Assembly (NCBI RefSeq): GCF_050296195.1
Contig: NZ_JBNKRB010000019.1
Length of the DNA: 64,000 nucleotides
Direction: 5' to 3' (one strand)
From: Gynuella sp050296195
GTDB taxonomy: Bacteria; Pseudomonadota; Gammaproteobacteria; Pseudomonadales; Natronospirillaceae
Part shown: positions 26,128 through 35,300 of the stretch, piece by piece
Numbering within the stretch: the stretch's first letter is position 1
Layout: each line of letters begins with the position of its first letter
Translations under genes and position numbers: made by a program
The notes under the pieces: model-generated
The model's database searches: none
What the model saw: only the letters and a program-made list of their open reading frames with translations
What the model was told of the DNA's origin: nothing

Positions 26128-27912
26128 ATGTCAGATGTTGCGTCAAAACTCACGCAGGTTCGCGAGCAAATGGAGAAACTAGGGTTGGATGCCCTGATTG
26201 TCCCGCGTGCTGATGAGTACCTAGGCGAGTATATTCCAGCTTACAACGAGCGTCTGCGCTGGATCAGCGATTTCACCGGATCTGCTGGCATGGTTATTGT
26301 TCTCAAGGATCGTGCAGCTATTTTTGTGGACGGTCGTTATACCGTTCAGGTTCGTCAACAAGTTAATGAAGACCTGTTTGATATTTTTCATCTCATTAAA
26401 GATCCGCAGCCCGAGTGGCTAAGCCAACAGCTGAAAAGTGGTGCGAAGGTAGGGTTTGATTCCAGAACAGTAACACCCGCCTGGTACGAAAAATGCTCTG
26501 AAATACTTGCCGGTGCTGATATTCAGTTGCTGGACACCGAAGCCAATCTGATTGATCTGTGCTGGCACGATCGCCCCAAGCCCATCGTCAATAAAGCCCT
26601 GTTGCTGGACAAAGCGTTTACGGGCATGACCAGTGTTGATAAACGCGACAAAATTGCAGGATTGATTAAAGACAAGCAAGCCGACGCTGCTCTGATCTTT
26701 GCAGCCGATTCATGTAACTGGTTGCTAAACATCCGAGGTCGGGATATTCCGTCACTACCAATTATTCTGGGCATTGCTGTATTACATAGTAATGGCAATA
26801 TGGTATTTCATTGCAATCTCAACAAATTGCCCGCGGGCATTGAACAACACGTTGGTATTGGCGTCACTTTTAAAGAGGAAAGTGAACTGAGCGATACCCT
26901 GAATCTTCTGGCTGGCAAGCAGGTTATCGTAGACACTGATACAGCCAATGCCTGGTGCATGTTAAAACTCCGGCAAGTGGGAGCGAAAATCATCGAGTCC
27001 GACGACCCGGTCATTGAACCCAAGGCCTGTAAAAACCGTGTTGAAATACAGGGGTTCAAACAGGCACATATTCGTGACGCTGCCGCCGAAATCGAGTTTC
27101 TCTGCTGGCTGGACAATATTGTTACCGAGGGCCAGCGGCCAGATGAGGCGAGCCTGTCAAATTATCTGTTCAATTGCAGAGCCCGGCAGAAATTTTTTGT
27201 TGAGGTCAGCTTTGATACCATTTCCGCCGCTGGCAGTAATGCAGCCATGTGTCACTATAATCACGTAGACGGCACACCCGCCAAATTACCTGATAACGGC
27301 ATCTATCTGGTCGACAGTGGTGGCCAGTATTTTGATGGAACAACGGATATCACCCGGACAATAGCCATCGGTAATGTGACCGAGACCATGAAACGCAATT
27401 TTACCCTGGTACTCAAAGGTCATATTGCGTTGGATCAGGCCCGTTTCCCGGAGGGTACCACCGGTTCTCAACTCGATGTTCTGGCCAGACAGTATTTATG
27501 GCAGCAAGGACTGGACTTTGATCATGGCACCGGTCACGGTGTGGGGCATTTTATGAGCGTGCACGAAGGTCCTCAACGCATCAGTCCAAAAGGCAACAAC
27601 GCCACCTTAAAAGAAGGCATGGTGATCAGTAATGAGCCTGGCTATTACGAAGACGGCAGTTATGGAATCCGCTGCGAAAACCTGATGTTTGTCACCCGGG
27701 ATGAAGCAATCAGTTCTGATAGCAAAACCTTCTATCGATTTGAAGCCCTGACACTGGTTCCTTTTGATCTGCGCCTGGTTGAGCGTTCATTGTTAACAGA
27801 TAACGAAGCCATGTGGTTGAATAATTATCATCAGAAGGTGTATGACACCATTTCTCCGTTGCTGACAGATGAGCAACGCACATGGCTGAAAAACGCCTGC
27901 CGCGGAATCTAA
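26128..27912 (+). CDS. Xaa-Pro aminopeptidase, M24B family
   Basis: A 594-residue cytoplasmic metallopeptidase that releases N-terminal residues next to proline. It has the three-domain layout of long aminopeptidase P: two creatinase-like N-terminal domains (1-310) and a pita-bread catalytic domain. Metal ligands are visible in LVDSGGQYFDGTTDITR (two Asp), HGTGHGVGHF (His), NEPGYYEDG (Glu) and GIRCENL (Glu). The ATG at 26128 begins the conserved MSDVASKL region, with ACAGGTG ahead. Confidence 0.9.
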   Translation: MSDVASKLTQVREQMEKLGLDALIVPRADEYLGEYIPAYNERLRWISDFTGSAGMVIVLKDRAAIFVDGRYTVQVRQQVNEDLFDIFHLIKDPQPEWLSQQLKSGAKVGFDSRTVTPAWYEKCSEILAGADIQLLDTEANLIDLCWHDRPKPIVNKALLLDKAFTGMTSVDKRDKIAGLIKDKQADAALIFAADSCNWLLNIRGRDIPSLPIILGIAVLHSNGNMVFHCNLNKLPAGIEQHVGIGVTFKEESELSDTLNLLAGKQVIVDTDTANAWCMLKLRQVGAKIIESDDPVIEPKACKNRVEIQGFKQAHIRDAAAEIEFLCWLDNIVTEGQRPDEASLSNYLFNCRARQKFFVEVSFDTISAAGSNAAMCHYNHVDGTPAKLPDNGIYLVDSGGQYFDGTTDITRTIAIGNVTETMKRNFTLVLKGHIALDQARFPEGTTGSQLDVLARQYLWQQGLDFDHGTGHGVGHFMSVHEGPQRISPKGNNATLKEGMVISNEPGYYEDGSYGIRCENLMFVTRDEAISSDSKTFYRFEALTLVPFDLRLVERSLLTDNEAMWLNNYHQKVYDTISPLLTDEQRTWLKNACRGI

Positions 27913-28060
27913 TATCGAAGCACAGGGATGTGCAGAATCATTCCGTTAACAACGAATCAATACCAACCCTTTGACACCAAAGGGTTTCCTCTCTATAACA
28001 CCCGCCTTCAACCGAACACACCAGTAGTTTCCCACTAATTATCAGGTTAATAGGATGCTT

Positions 28061-28753
28061 ATGCAGTACCAGTGGTTTCTTTTTGATATTGACGACACTC
28101 TATACGACCACCGGGGCACCGAAGCTAACGCCCTGACCAAAACGTTTGAAGACTTCGGTCTGGAGTTTAAGGAAGAGTTCCGTCCTGTTTACAAGCAAAT
28201 AAATACTCGCCTGTTCACCCAGATGGAACAGGGCCATATAGATGCAGCCACAGTTCAGGTACAACGATTCAAAGACCTGTTTGCACAATTGGAACTCGAC
28301 TTCAAACCTGTTTCGCAATTATCTTCACACTACCTGGAACAGCTGGCAACGTGCAGCACGATACTTCCTGGAGCGCTTGAAACCATCGAGCAGCTGGCCA
28401 AATACAGTCAGGTGGCACTACTGACCAACGGCTTCACAATTGCGAAGCACAAGCAGATCTCCATTTCGCCTCTCAAACCCTACATCAAGTATCTGTTTAT
28501 TTCAGAAGAAATTGGCTATGCCAAACCCAGCTGGGAGGTTTTTGATTATTCATTTGCCAAAATGGGCCGTCCCGAGCGATCCAAAGTACTCATGGTCGGT
28601 GATTCCTTGCAAACCGATATTCGAGGAGGGAATCGCTATGGTATTGATACCTGCTGGATCAACCGCAACCACGTTGAACGCTCATCTGATATCACTCCCA
28701 CCATAGAAATCAGTGATATAGGGCAACTGATGTCCATGCTCGATTCAGAGTAA
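28061..28753 (+). CDS. HAD-superfamily phosphatase, YjjG-like nucleotidase
   Basis: A 230-residue haloacid dehalogenase-type hydrolase. Motif I is FLFDIDDTLYD (both catalytic Asp), motif II is VALLTNG, and motifs III and IV are GYAKPSWEVF and MVGDSLQTDI. The cap is inserted after motif I. The family includes E. coli YjjG, a dUMP/dTMP-type 5'-nucleotidase, and the sequence GTEANALTKTF resembles it. ATGs occur at 28055 and 28061; TAGG 6 bases before the second favours 28061. Confidence 0.85.
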   Translation: MQYQWFLFDIDDTLYDHRGTEANALTKTFEDFGLEFKEEFRPVYKQINTRLFTQMEQGHIDAATVQVQRFKDLFAQLELDFKPVSQLSSHYLEQLATCSTILPGALETIEQLAKYSQVALLTNGFTIAKHKQISISPLKPYIKYLFISEEIGYAKPSWEVFDYSFAKMGRPERSKVLMVGDSLQTDIRGGNRYGIDTCWINRNHVERSSDITPTIEISDIGQLMSMLDSE

Positions 28754-28772
28754 ACAAGTGGGTGAATAAATA

Positions 28773-28813
28773 TTGGAAGCTTGCATTTATTTTAGAATAA
28801 TCTAATATTTAGA
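28773..28813 (+). promoter_or_regulatory. Promoter and palindromic operator of the CxxC microprotein
   Basis: TTGGAA (28773-28778), 17 bases, AATAAT (28796-28801). The palindrome TTAGA-ATAA-TCTAA and following ATATTTAGA (28791-28813) overlie the -10. This block matches 12931-12953, ahead of the CoA-disulfide reductase gene, at 19 of 23 positions, and in both cases lies 22-27 bases ahead of the start codon. Confidence 0.5.
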
Positions 28814-28840
28814 AAAATTTATGTTTCTGGAGGCAGACAC

Positions 28841-29005
28841 ATGAGCAAGCATCAAACTCCGCAAAACACAGCCAGCAGTCTTGACAGAGACAAGCGTCGG
28901 ATGATGGTTTCAGCCAATCGCAGTGCTGCCCGGCATCGAGTCAGATATATTGAGACATCAGGCCCAAAAACCGAATGTACGGTATGTGAGATAAGTCCCT
29001 CCTGA
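28841..29005 (+). CDS. 54-residue basic microprotein with a C-terminal CxxC
   Basis: Unrecognised small gene, read directly from the sequence. GGAGG lies 7 bases ahead of the ATG. The N-terminal 38 residues are hydrophilic and very basic (DRDKRRMMVSANRSAARHRVRY) with no membrane segment; the C-terminus reads TECTVCEISPS, giving a CxxC pair. A terminator follows 35 bases after the stop. The shared operator with the CoA-disulfide reductase-rhodanese gene suggests a thiol, persulfide or metal role. That is inference. Confidence 0.55.
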   Translation: MSKHQTPQNTASSLDRDKRRMMVSANRSAARHRVRYIETSGPKTECTVCEISPS

Positions 29006-29040
29006 AAAAGCATTTCCTGTTCGAGGTTGTAAACTTACTT

Positions 29041-29061
29041 GGAGCCAATGGCTCCTTTTTT
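29041..29061 (+). terminator. Rho-independent terminator
   Basis: GGAGCC-AAT-GGCTCC, a perfect 6-bp stem directly followed by six T. It ends the transcript of the CxxC microprotein gene. Confidence 0.75.
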
Positions 29062-29656
29062 GACAATAATGCGCTTGTTTTGCTCGCCCGATGCAAAATA
29101 TTTCACCACAATACGCCCCCCTCCCTCTGAACTGCTTATAACAGACAGAGCGCCTTCTAATACTGCTGAGTTTTCCTATTTTTCATTGGTGATCGCGATA
29201 TACAAGCAGGCAACCTTGTAACCATTTTGCCCTATCATGTAATCGACAAGCCAATACATTAAATAGCATAATCTTACAAAATGTATCGTTATTGACCTGC
29301 ACTGTTGGCACTCAAATAATTACCAAAATAACAAACACTTAAAACCCTTGACTAATACTTATATCTGGTTATCCAGCAAACAGCTGAAACTACTGTTTTA
29401 AAAAAATTGTCAAATCATCAATAACTGGTGAATGTTTATCGTTTTATCATGACAACCGTTTTTATAATTGCATTTATAAGACGCTGTTCACGATATTCGG
29501 AATAGTTTCGGGCTGGAGGTTGTCTAGATCTGTTTCTATGCTATACCGAAAGGTAACATGGCATAAACTTGGTTAAGCTCTGGACGGTTGGTTGTACTCT
29601 CCTGATTTATTGAATAAAAAAACGGAGAAGAAGCATTATATTTTTGAGGTCACTAA
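29062..29656. other. Gene-free leader region before the pilus operon
   Basis: About 595 AT-rich bases. A weak promoter-like pair, TTGTCT near 29520 and TATACC 16 bases on, precedes fimT. A TTGGCAC near 29305 looks like the -24 half of a sigma-54 promoter but has no -12 GC. No open frame with a ribosome site was found. Confidence 0.4.
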
Positions 29657-30208
29657 ATGCGTTTTTCAAAAGGTTTTACGTTAATTGAGTTACTCGTGAC
29701 CATAGCAATTATGGCAATACTGGCAATGATTGCCGCCCCCAGCTTTGTGCAACAGATACGTAGCAATTATGTCGTTGCGACCACAACCAAATTGCAGGAC
29801 GCCTTGTCTTTTGCGCGTTCGGAAGCGATTAAACGATCAGCATATATCACTATCTGTTCTTCCAGTAATGGAAGCACCTGCCTCACCTCGCCCGACTGGA
29901 CCAAGGGATGGCTGGTATTTGTCGACAACGTCAGCAGCGAATCATCAGCATCTGTCAGTGAAGGAACGGTATTACTATACTGGAACGATATTAATACCAA
30001 CATCGCAATCAGTGCCGTTCGAGGGACCTCCCAGTCACTCAGTTTTTTACGGTTTAACACCATCGGCCTGTTGGCTAAGTTGAGCGCCAGCGATACCGAT
30101 ATACGCACGTTCAAAATACAAACCAATGGCTGTTCAACGAGTAAAGCCCGGATGATCACCGTCGGATATGCCGGCGTGATTAACTTCGCCAGCGCCACAT
30201 GCAGTTAG
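29657..30208 (+). CDS. fimT: Minor pseudopilin FimT/GspH-like
   Basis: A 183-residue type IV prepilin. The short basic leader MRFSKG is cleaved before FTLIELLVTIAIMAILAMIAAPSF, the canonical N-methylated helix with Glu5. FARSEAIKRSAYITIC is the typical GspH/FimT segment. First gene of the operon fimT-pilV-pilW-pilX-pilY1-pilE, whose products form the priming complex at the pilus tip. GAGG lies 7 bases ahead of the ATG. Confidence 0.88.
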   Translation: MRFSKGFTLIELLVTIAIMAILAMIAAPSFVQQIRSNYVVATTTKLQDALSFARSEAIKRSAYITICSSSNGSTCLTSPDWTKGWLVFVDNVSSESSASVSEGTVLLYWNDINTNIAISAVRGTSQSLSFLRFNTIGLLAKLSASDTDIRTFKIQTNGCSTSKARMITVGYAGVINFASATCS

Positions 30209-30216
30209 GTAGCACC

Positions 30217-30672
30217 ATGAGAACAATGCACACACAAACTGGAACCAGCATGATCGAAGTGTTAGTGACCGTTGTTATTTTGTCAGTTTCATTGCTGGCC
30301 ATGGCTGCCATGCAAACCCAATCCGTCAAACTCAATCAAAGCGCACTGCTACGATCACAGGCCAATATCATGGCTTATGAAATCATGGATCGTATCCGGA
30401 TCAACCGCGGCAAAGACAGCATTAACATCACCAGTTATACCGCTGATTACGACGCCACACCATCCGGGAATGCAATGGCTGTCCAGGATGTCAGGAGCTG
30501 GCGTAACAATCTGGCCAGCACTTTGCCAGCGGGTAAAGGTGCTATCAATTGCGTGGCAGCAACCCGGCTATGCAAAATTTCGGTTAAATGGTCTGAAGAG
30601 CAGATATTTGGTGCTGCTGGTACTGGCAATCCCGATGCAACCACTGAGTTTGTGTATCAAACCAATATATAA
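30217..30672 (+). CDS. pilV: Minor pilin PilV
   Basis: A 151-residue minor pilin. MRTMHTQTGTSMIEVLVTVVILSVSLLAMAAMQ carries the class III leader with cleavage after Gly and Glu5 in SMIEV. The start at 30217, with AGG 7 bases ahead, gives the proper short leader; an ATG at 30199 inside fimT is less likely. It lies 8 bases after fimT. Two Cys residues near the C-terminus probably form a disulfide. Confidence 0.88.
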   Translation: MRTMHTQTGTSMIEVLVTVVILSVSLLAMAAMQTQSVKLNQSALLRSQANIMAYEIMDRIRINRGKDSINITSYTADYDATPSGNAMAVQDVRSWRNNLASTLPAGKGAINCVAATRLCKISVKWSEEQIFGAAGTGNPDATTEFVYQTNI

Positions 30673-30691
30673 GAAGAGACAGGCGCTTTAT

Positions 30692-31750
30692 ATGTATAAA
30701 GGCATTCGCAATCAAACTGGATTATCCCTGGTAGAACTGATGATAGCCCTGACTCTGGGACTGGTGCTCACCGGTGGGGTCATTATGACCTTCATATCTA
30801 CCAAAGGGATGTACACGACACAACAGGGTTTATCCCAAATTCAGGATACCGGCCGGCTGGCTGTTGAATTTCTTGAAAAAGACATTCGTATGGCCGGTTA
30901 TATGGGGTGTGCAACACGCGCTACCACGATGACGATTACCAATACCCTGAACAACTCAAGCGATTATAAATATGCTTTCCAAACAGCGATTCAGGGATAC
31001 ACCGCCGCTACGTTACCCAATGGCACTTTAACCAAAACTCCTGTCGCCGATACTGATATCGTGGTGATCCGCTCTGCCGGCAGTTCAGGCGTACAGGTTT
31101 CGAAAAATAACGACGCTGCACAAGTCTTCGTAACCAATACAGGGGTAGAAGCCGGTGGCTGTGGAGGTAACAAAAACAGAGTCAGCGGTATTTGTGAAGG
31201 GGATATTCTGGTGGTAACGGATTGCTCCAAGGCACGTATTTTTCAGGTCACAAACGTTACTCAAAGCGGTAATGAGGTCAACCTGGTACACAGCAATAGC
31301 GGTAGTTCTCCGGGCAATGCCATATCCAGCTGGGGAGGGAACTCCATTGATCCGGAAGAATCATTTGGTGCCGGCTCAGAAATAATGACTGTAACCACTT
31401 CTGTCTACTTTATAGCAACCGGAACTTCCGGGCGTCCCAGCCTGTGGAAAAGCCAGAATGGCATTGAATTTGAACTACTTCCCGGCGTCGAGGATCTGGC
31501 CATTAGCTATGGTGTTGACACCGATGCTTCACAGGACTTTATCCCTAACAGCTACCAGGCCGCCAGCAGCGTAGTGGATTGGAACAGGGTTGTGTCGACT
31601 CAGATCTCACTGCTGATTGCCAGTACAGAAAACAACGTTCTGCCGGAAGCGCAGAGCTATACATTTGATGACACGACGGTAAAGCCCTCAGACAAACGTC
31701 TACGCCGGGTATTTTCCAGCACCGTTGGCATTCGCAGTCGACTCAATTGA
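30692..31750 (+). CDS. pilW: Minor pilin PilW
   Basis: A 352-residue minor pilin with leader MYKGIRNQTG and mature helix LSLVELMIALTLGLVLTGGVIMTF. DTGRLAVEFLEKDIRMAGYMGC is the PilW family segment. The large Gly/Ser/Asn-rich C-terminal domain is beta-rich. The true ATG is at 30692; a longer frame starting at 30272 runs inside pilV. The product helps initiate pilus assembly with PilV, PilX and PilY1. Confidence 0.88.
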   Translation: MYKGIRNQTGLSLVELMIALTLGLVLTGGVIMTFISTKGMYTTQQGLSQIQDTGRLAVEFLEKDIRMAGYMGCATRATTMTITNTLNNSSDYKYAFQTAIQGYTAATLPNGTLTKTPVADTDIVVIRSAGSSGVQVSKNNDAAQVFVTNTGVEAGGCGGNKNRVSGICEGDILVVTDCSKARIFQVTNVTQSGNEVNLVHSNSGSSPGNAISSWGGNSIDPEESFGAGSEIMTVTTSVYFIATGTSGRPSLWKSQNGIEFELLPGVEDLAISYGVDTDASQDFIPNSYQAASSVVDWNRVVSTQISLLIASTENNVLPEAQSYTFDDTTVKPSDKRLRRVFSSTVGIRSRLN

Positions 31751-31762
31751 CCGGAGCTCTTT

Positions 31763-32368
31763 ATGTTTTACAGAGATAAACCTGTTGCAGTTTATCGCCA
31801 GCAGGGCGTAGCACTACTTGTTGGCCTGGTGATGCTGCTACTGCTTACGATTATTGTGCTGGCCGCCGTTCGCGGTACCGATTTGCAGGAACGAATGGCC
31901 GGGAACATGCGCGACAGAAACCTGGCCTTTCAGGCAGCCGAAGCCGCCTTGAGAATTGGTGAGGAATCTTTGCAGAAAGATGTTCTGCCAAGCTTCACCG
32001 GCAGCACCGCGGGATACTGGCCGGACCTCAACGACGATGGCAACAAAGGTACGCTGACGGTAGGCAGCTGGCCATTTATGTCTGGTACTTCAGGACCTTA
32101 TCGTCTGCGCCCGGTACTTTGGACAGACGATCAATGGGCCAACAACAGCGTACAACTACCTGCTGATACCATTACCGGTGTGAGTGAGCAGCCCAGATTC
32201 ACCATTGAAAAAATTATCGTCTCCGCACTGGAAGCCAGTCAAGGCGGCGGCATCGATATTGAAAGCACCGAAAAATATGCAGATTACGAGTATTACCGAA
32301 TCACTGCCCGGGGAGTGGGCGTTTCCGGTCAATCGACTGCTGTTGTTCAATCCACTTATATTCCTTAG
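31763..32368 (+). CDS. pilX: Minor pilin PilX
   Basis: A 201-residue PilX. The N-terminus RQQGVALLVGLVMLLLLTIIVLAAVRGTDLQERMAGN is diagnostic: cleavage after Gly, no Glu at position 5, and the GTDLQERMAGNMRDR segment shared by PilX proteins. Lack of Glu5 is usual in PilX/GspK-like tip subunits. It starts 12 bases after pilW and immediately precedes pilY1. Confidence 0.88.
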   Translation: MFYRDKPVAVYRQQGVALLVGLVMLLLLTIIVLAAVRGTDLQERMAGNMRDRNLAFQAAEAALRIGEESLQKDVLPSFTGSTAGYWPDLNDDGNKGTLTVGSWPFMSGTSGPYRLRPVLWTDDQWANNSVQLPADTITGVSEQPRFTIEKIIVSALEASQGGGIDIESTEKYADYEYYRITARGVGVSGQSTAVVQSTYIP

Positions 32369-32384
32369 CAGAGTTTCATAGACC

Positions 32385-35300
32385 ATGAAAGCAACCTCAG
32401 CATTTATAAAGCTTATGCATCGGGCCATTTCTCCAGCGCTATGTGGATTGTTTATCGTCATAAACTTTCCATCCGCAGTTGCCGAAGTACCCAGCCAAAA
32501 TCCACTATTTCTCAGCTCTCCTGTTCGACCGATCATGATGCTGAATATGTCCAGGGATCATCAACTGTTCTTTAAACTCTATGATGATTACTCCGATATC
32601 ACCGATGGTAATAGTTCAACAGACACATTGGACGGAATCCCTGATACGACCTACGTAAACAACTATAGTTACTATGGCTACTTTGACAGTAACAAATGTT
32701 ACGAATACAACAGTGGTAGCAGTCGTTTTGAACCGAAGTCTTTCACTACCGATCACTACTGCAGTAGTGGTCAATGGAGTGGCAACTTTCTGAACTGGGC
32801 CACCATGACACGTATCGATGCGGTACGAAAAATTCTTTATGGCGGTTATCGTATAACCGATACCGCCACAGAAACTGTATTGCAACGCTCCTTTCTACCG
32901 AATGACGCACACTCATTTGCAAAGTACTACGCCGGCAGTGATATTAATAAACTGACACCATTCTCCAGCAATAATACCGATTTCGATCCTAAGAAAAGAG
33001 GGATTACCATTTGTAATACCTCTGATCCGAGTAACCGTAGCAAGCCCTCTCAACAATTGATTGGCAGCAACGATAAGCCATTAATGCGAGTGGCCAGAGG
33101 CAATTTTTCCCTATGGGCCAGTAATGAACGCTGGCAATGTCGCTGGGGAACAGGGACTAACGACAACAACAGTTCAGTGAGTGGAATCAATGCTTATAGC
33201 TCTGCGCCTAATACAAACAATAATGGGTTAGGACTTTACGATTATGAAGTTAAGGTAAAAGTCTGCGATGGCAGCCTGATCGACAGCACCAACGATGAGC
33301 AATGCAGCGCTTATACCACCTCAACAACGACCCACTATAAACCAACTGGCCTATTGCAAACCTATGGTGAAAATGACTCCATTCATTTTGGCCTGATGAC
33401 CGGTTCCTACGGTAAAAACAAGTCCGGCGGAGTATTGCGAAAAAAAGTTGGTTCTATCACGGATGAAATCAATAGCGACGGGACATTTAAGACACCTTCT
33501 GGCGGTGGTATTGTCAATACTATTAACCTACTGAATATTTACGGCTACAGTTTTTCTAATGGTACTTATTTTGACAACAATTTGTCGGGACAAAATGACA
33601 ATTGTTCCTGGGCCAAAACCAGTTTCAGCAATGGTACTTGTTCCAACTGGGGTAACCCTCAAGCTGAGATATATCTCGAATCACTTCGGTATCTGGCCGG
33701 AAAAAACAACCCCAAATATGCAACCGATGATTCAGGAAGAATCAGTGGACTCACCAGCGTCAGTACCTGGGGAGATCCAATTGATACTACTTCCGATGGC
33801 AACTATTGTGCACCACTGAATATCCTGCAGTTCAACACCTCTACGTCTTCGTACGATACTGATGACCTTGGGGCTGCGAGCACTGATTTCTCCGCCGCTA
33901 TAGATAATTACACCAACCGAATTGGTTCTGCAGAGGGTATTCACGGAGGCGAGTATTTCGTCGGAGAAAACGGTACGGACAATAATCAGTTATGTACAGC
34001 CAAAAACATTTCCTCATTGTCATCGGTCATGGGTAGCTGCCCCGAAGCACCTCGCTTGGAAGGTGGTTATGACCTTTCAGGGCTAGCTTTTTTGGCCCGT
34101 AAAGACGGGATTGACCAATATCGTGAAAAAGTCAAAACATTTGGGGTCGCACTGGCACCGGCAGTGCCCAAAATAGAAGTCAATGTACCTGGAACAGCAG
34201 GCAAAAAGACAGTTGCCATTGTACCTGCCTGTCGAAATACCAGCTTGAACCCTGACGCCAACTGCGCCATTGTTGACTTCAAAGTGGTTTCCCAAACGAC
34301 TACCGACAGTCTATCCAGCGGCAAGGTTTACGTTAACTGGGAGGACAGTGAACAGGGTGGTGACTACGATCAGGATATGTGGGGTACTCTGGAATACAGC
34401 ATCACCAGTAGCCAAGTAACCATCACAACCGACGTCGCTGCCCAATCCACCGGCGATAGAATGGGATTTGGTTACATTATCAGCGGCACTACCTCAGATG
34501 GTTTTCATGCTCACTCCGGCATCAATAACTTCAGCTATTCAAGCGAATGTTTAAACTGCCAATCTGGCAACAGTGCCACTACAAAAGGATATAATATCGG
34601 TACCTCAAGTGGCGAAATTCTAAAGCCAGCCCTATATTACGCGGCCAAATGGGGTGGTTTTGAAGATGATAATATGACCGATAGCGAAATTGCGTCATCC
34701 ACACCAGCCAATTATTTTTATGCCACTGAAGCCCGCAAGCTGAAAGACTCTCTGGAATCTGCGTTTACTCAGGTCGCCTCTACCATTGGCTCAGTTGCAA
34801 CGGCAGCTACTAACTCAGCAAGACTCACCGGTAACTCCTATGTTTACCAGGCGCGTTTCAACAGCGATGACTGGAGCGGTCAGCTACTGGCATATCCGAT
34901 TGATGAGGATGGTAATGTTGATATGACCAGTGACGCTGCCTGGGATACCGATACCACTCTGACTAATTTATCCAGCCGTAAAATTTATACATATGATGGT
35001 ACTGCTGCTGCCCGTAGCCTGCGTCAACTCAACTCGGCAAACTGGAATAATAATAACCTGCCGGATCTTAAAACTGCGCTGACAAAAGCCTCGGACACTG
35101 ATGCCACCCTGGCTTTTAAGCGTTTTCAATGGCTGCTCGGCACCGATGACCCAACCTTGCGGCCACGAGATAACGTTCTGGGTGATATTGTCAATTCTGA
35201 CCCTGCTTTTGCCGGCAGTGCATCTCAACACTATAACGCCTTACCAGCAGCCTATGGCTCTGCCAGCTACAATGCTTATGTCGATCACAAAGGGGGTCGG

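Noticed and set aside
29039..29221. 60-codon open frame before the pilus operon
   Set aside because: It begins inside the terminator hairpin at 29041 and lacks a ribosome site.
29305..29321. Sigma-54 promoter ahead of fimT
   Set aside because: TTGGCAC fits the -24 element but the -12 GC is absent at the required spacing.
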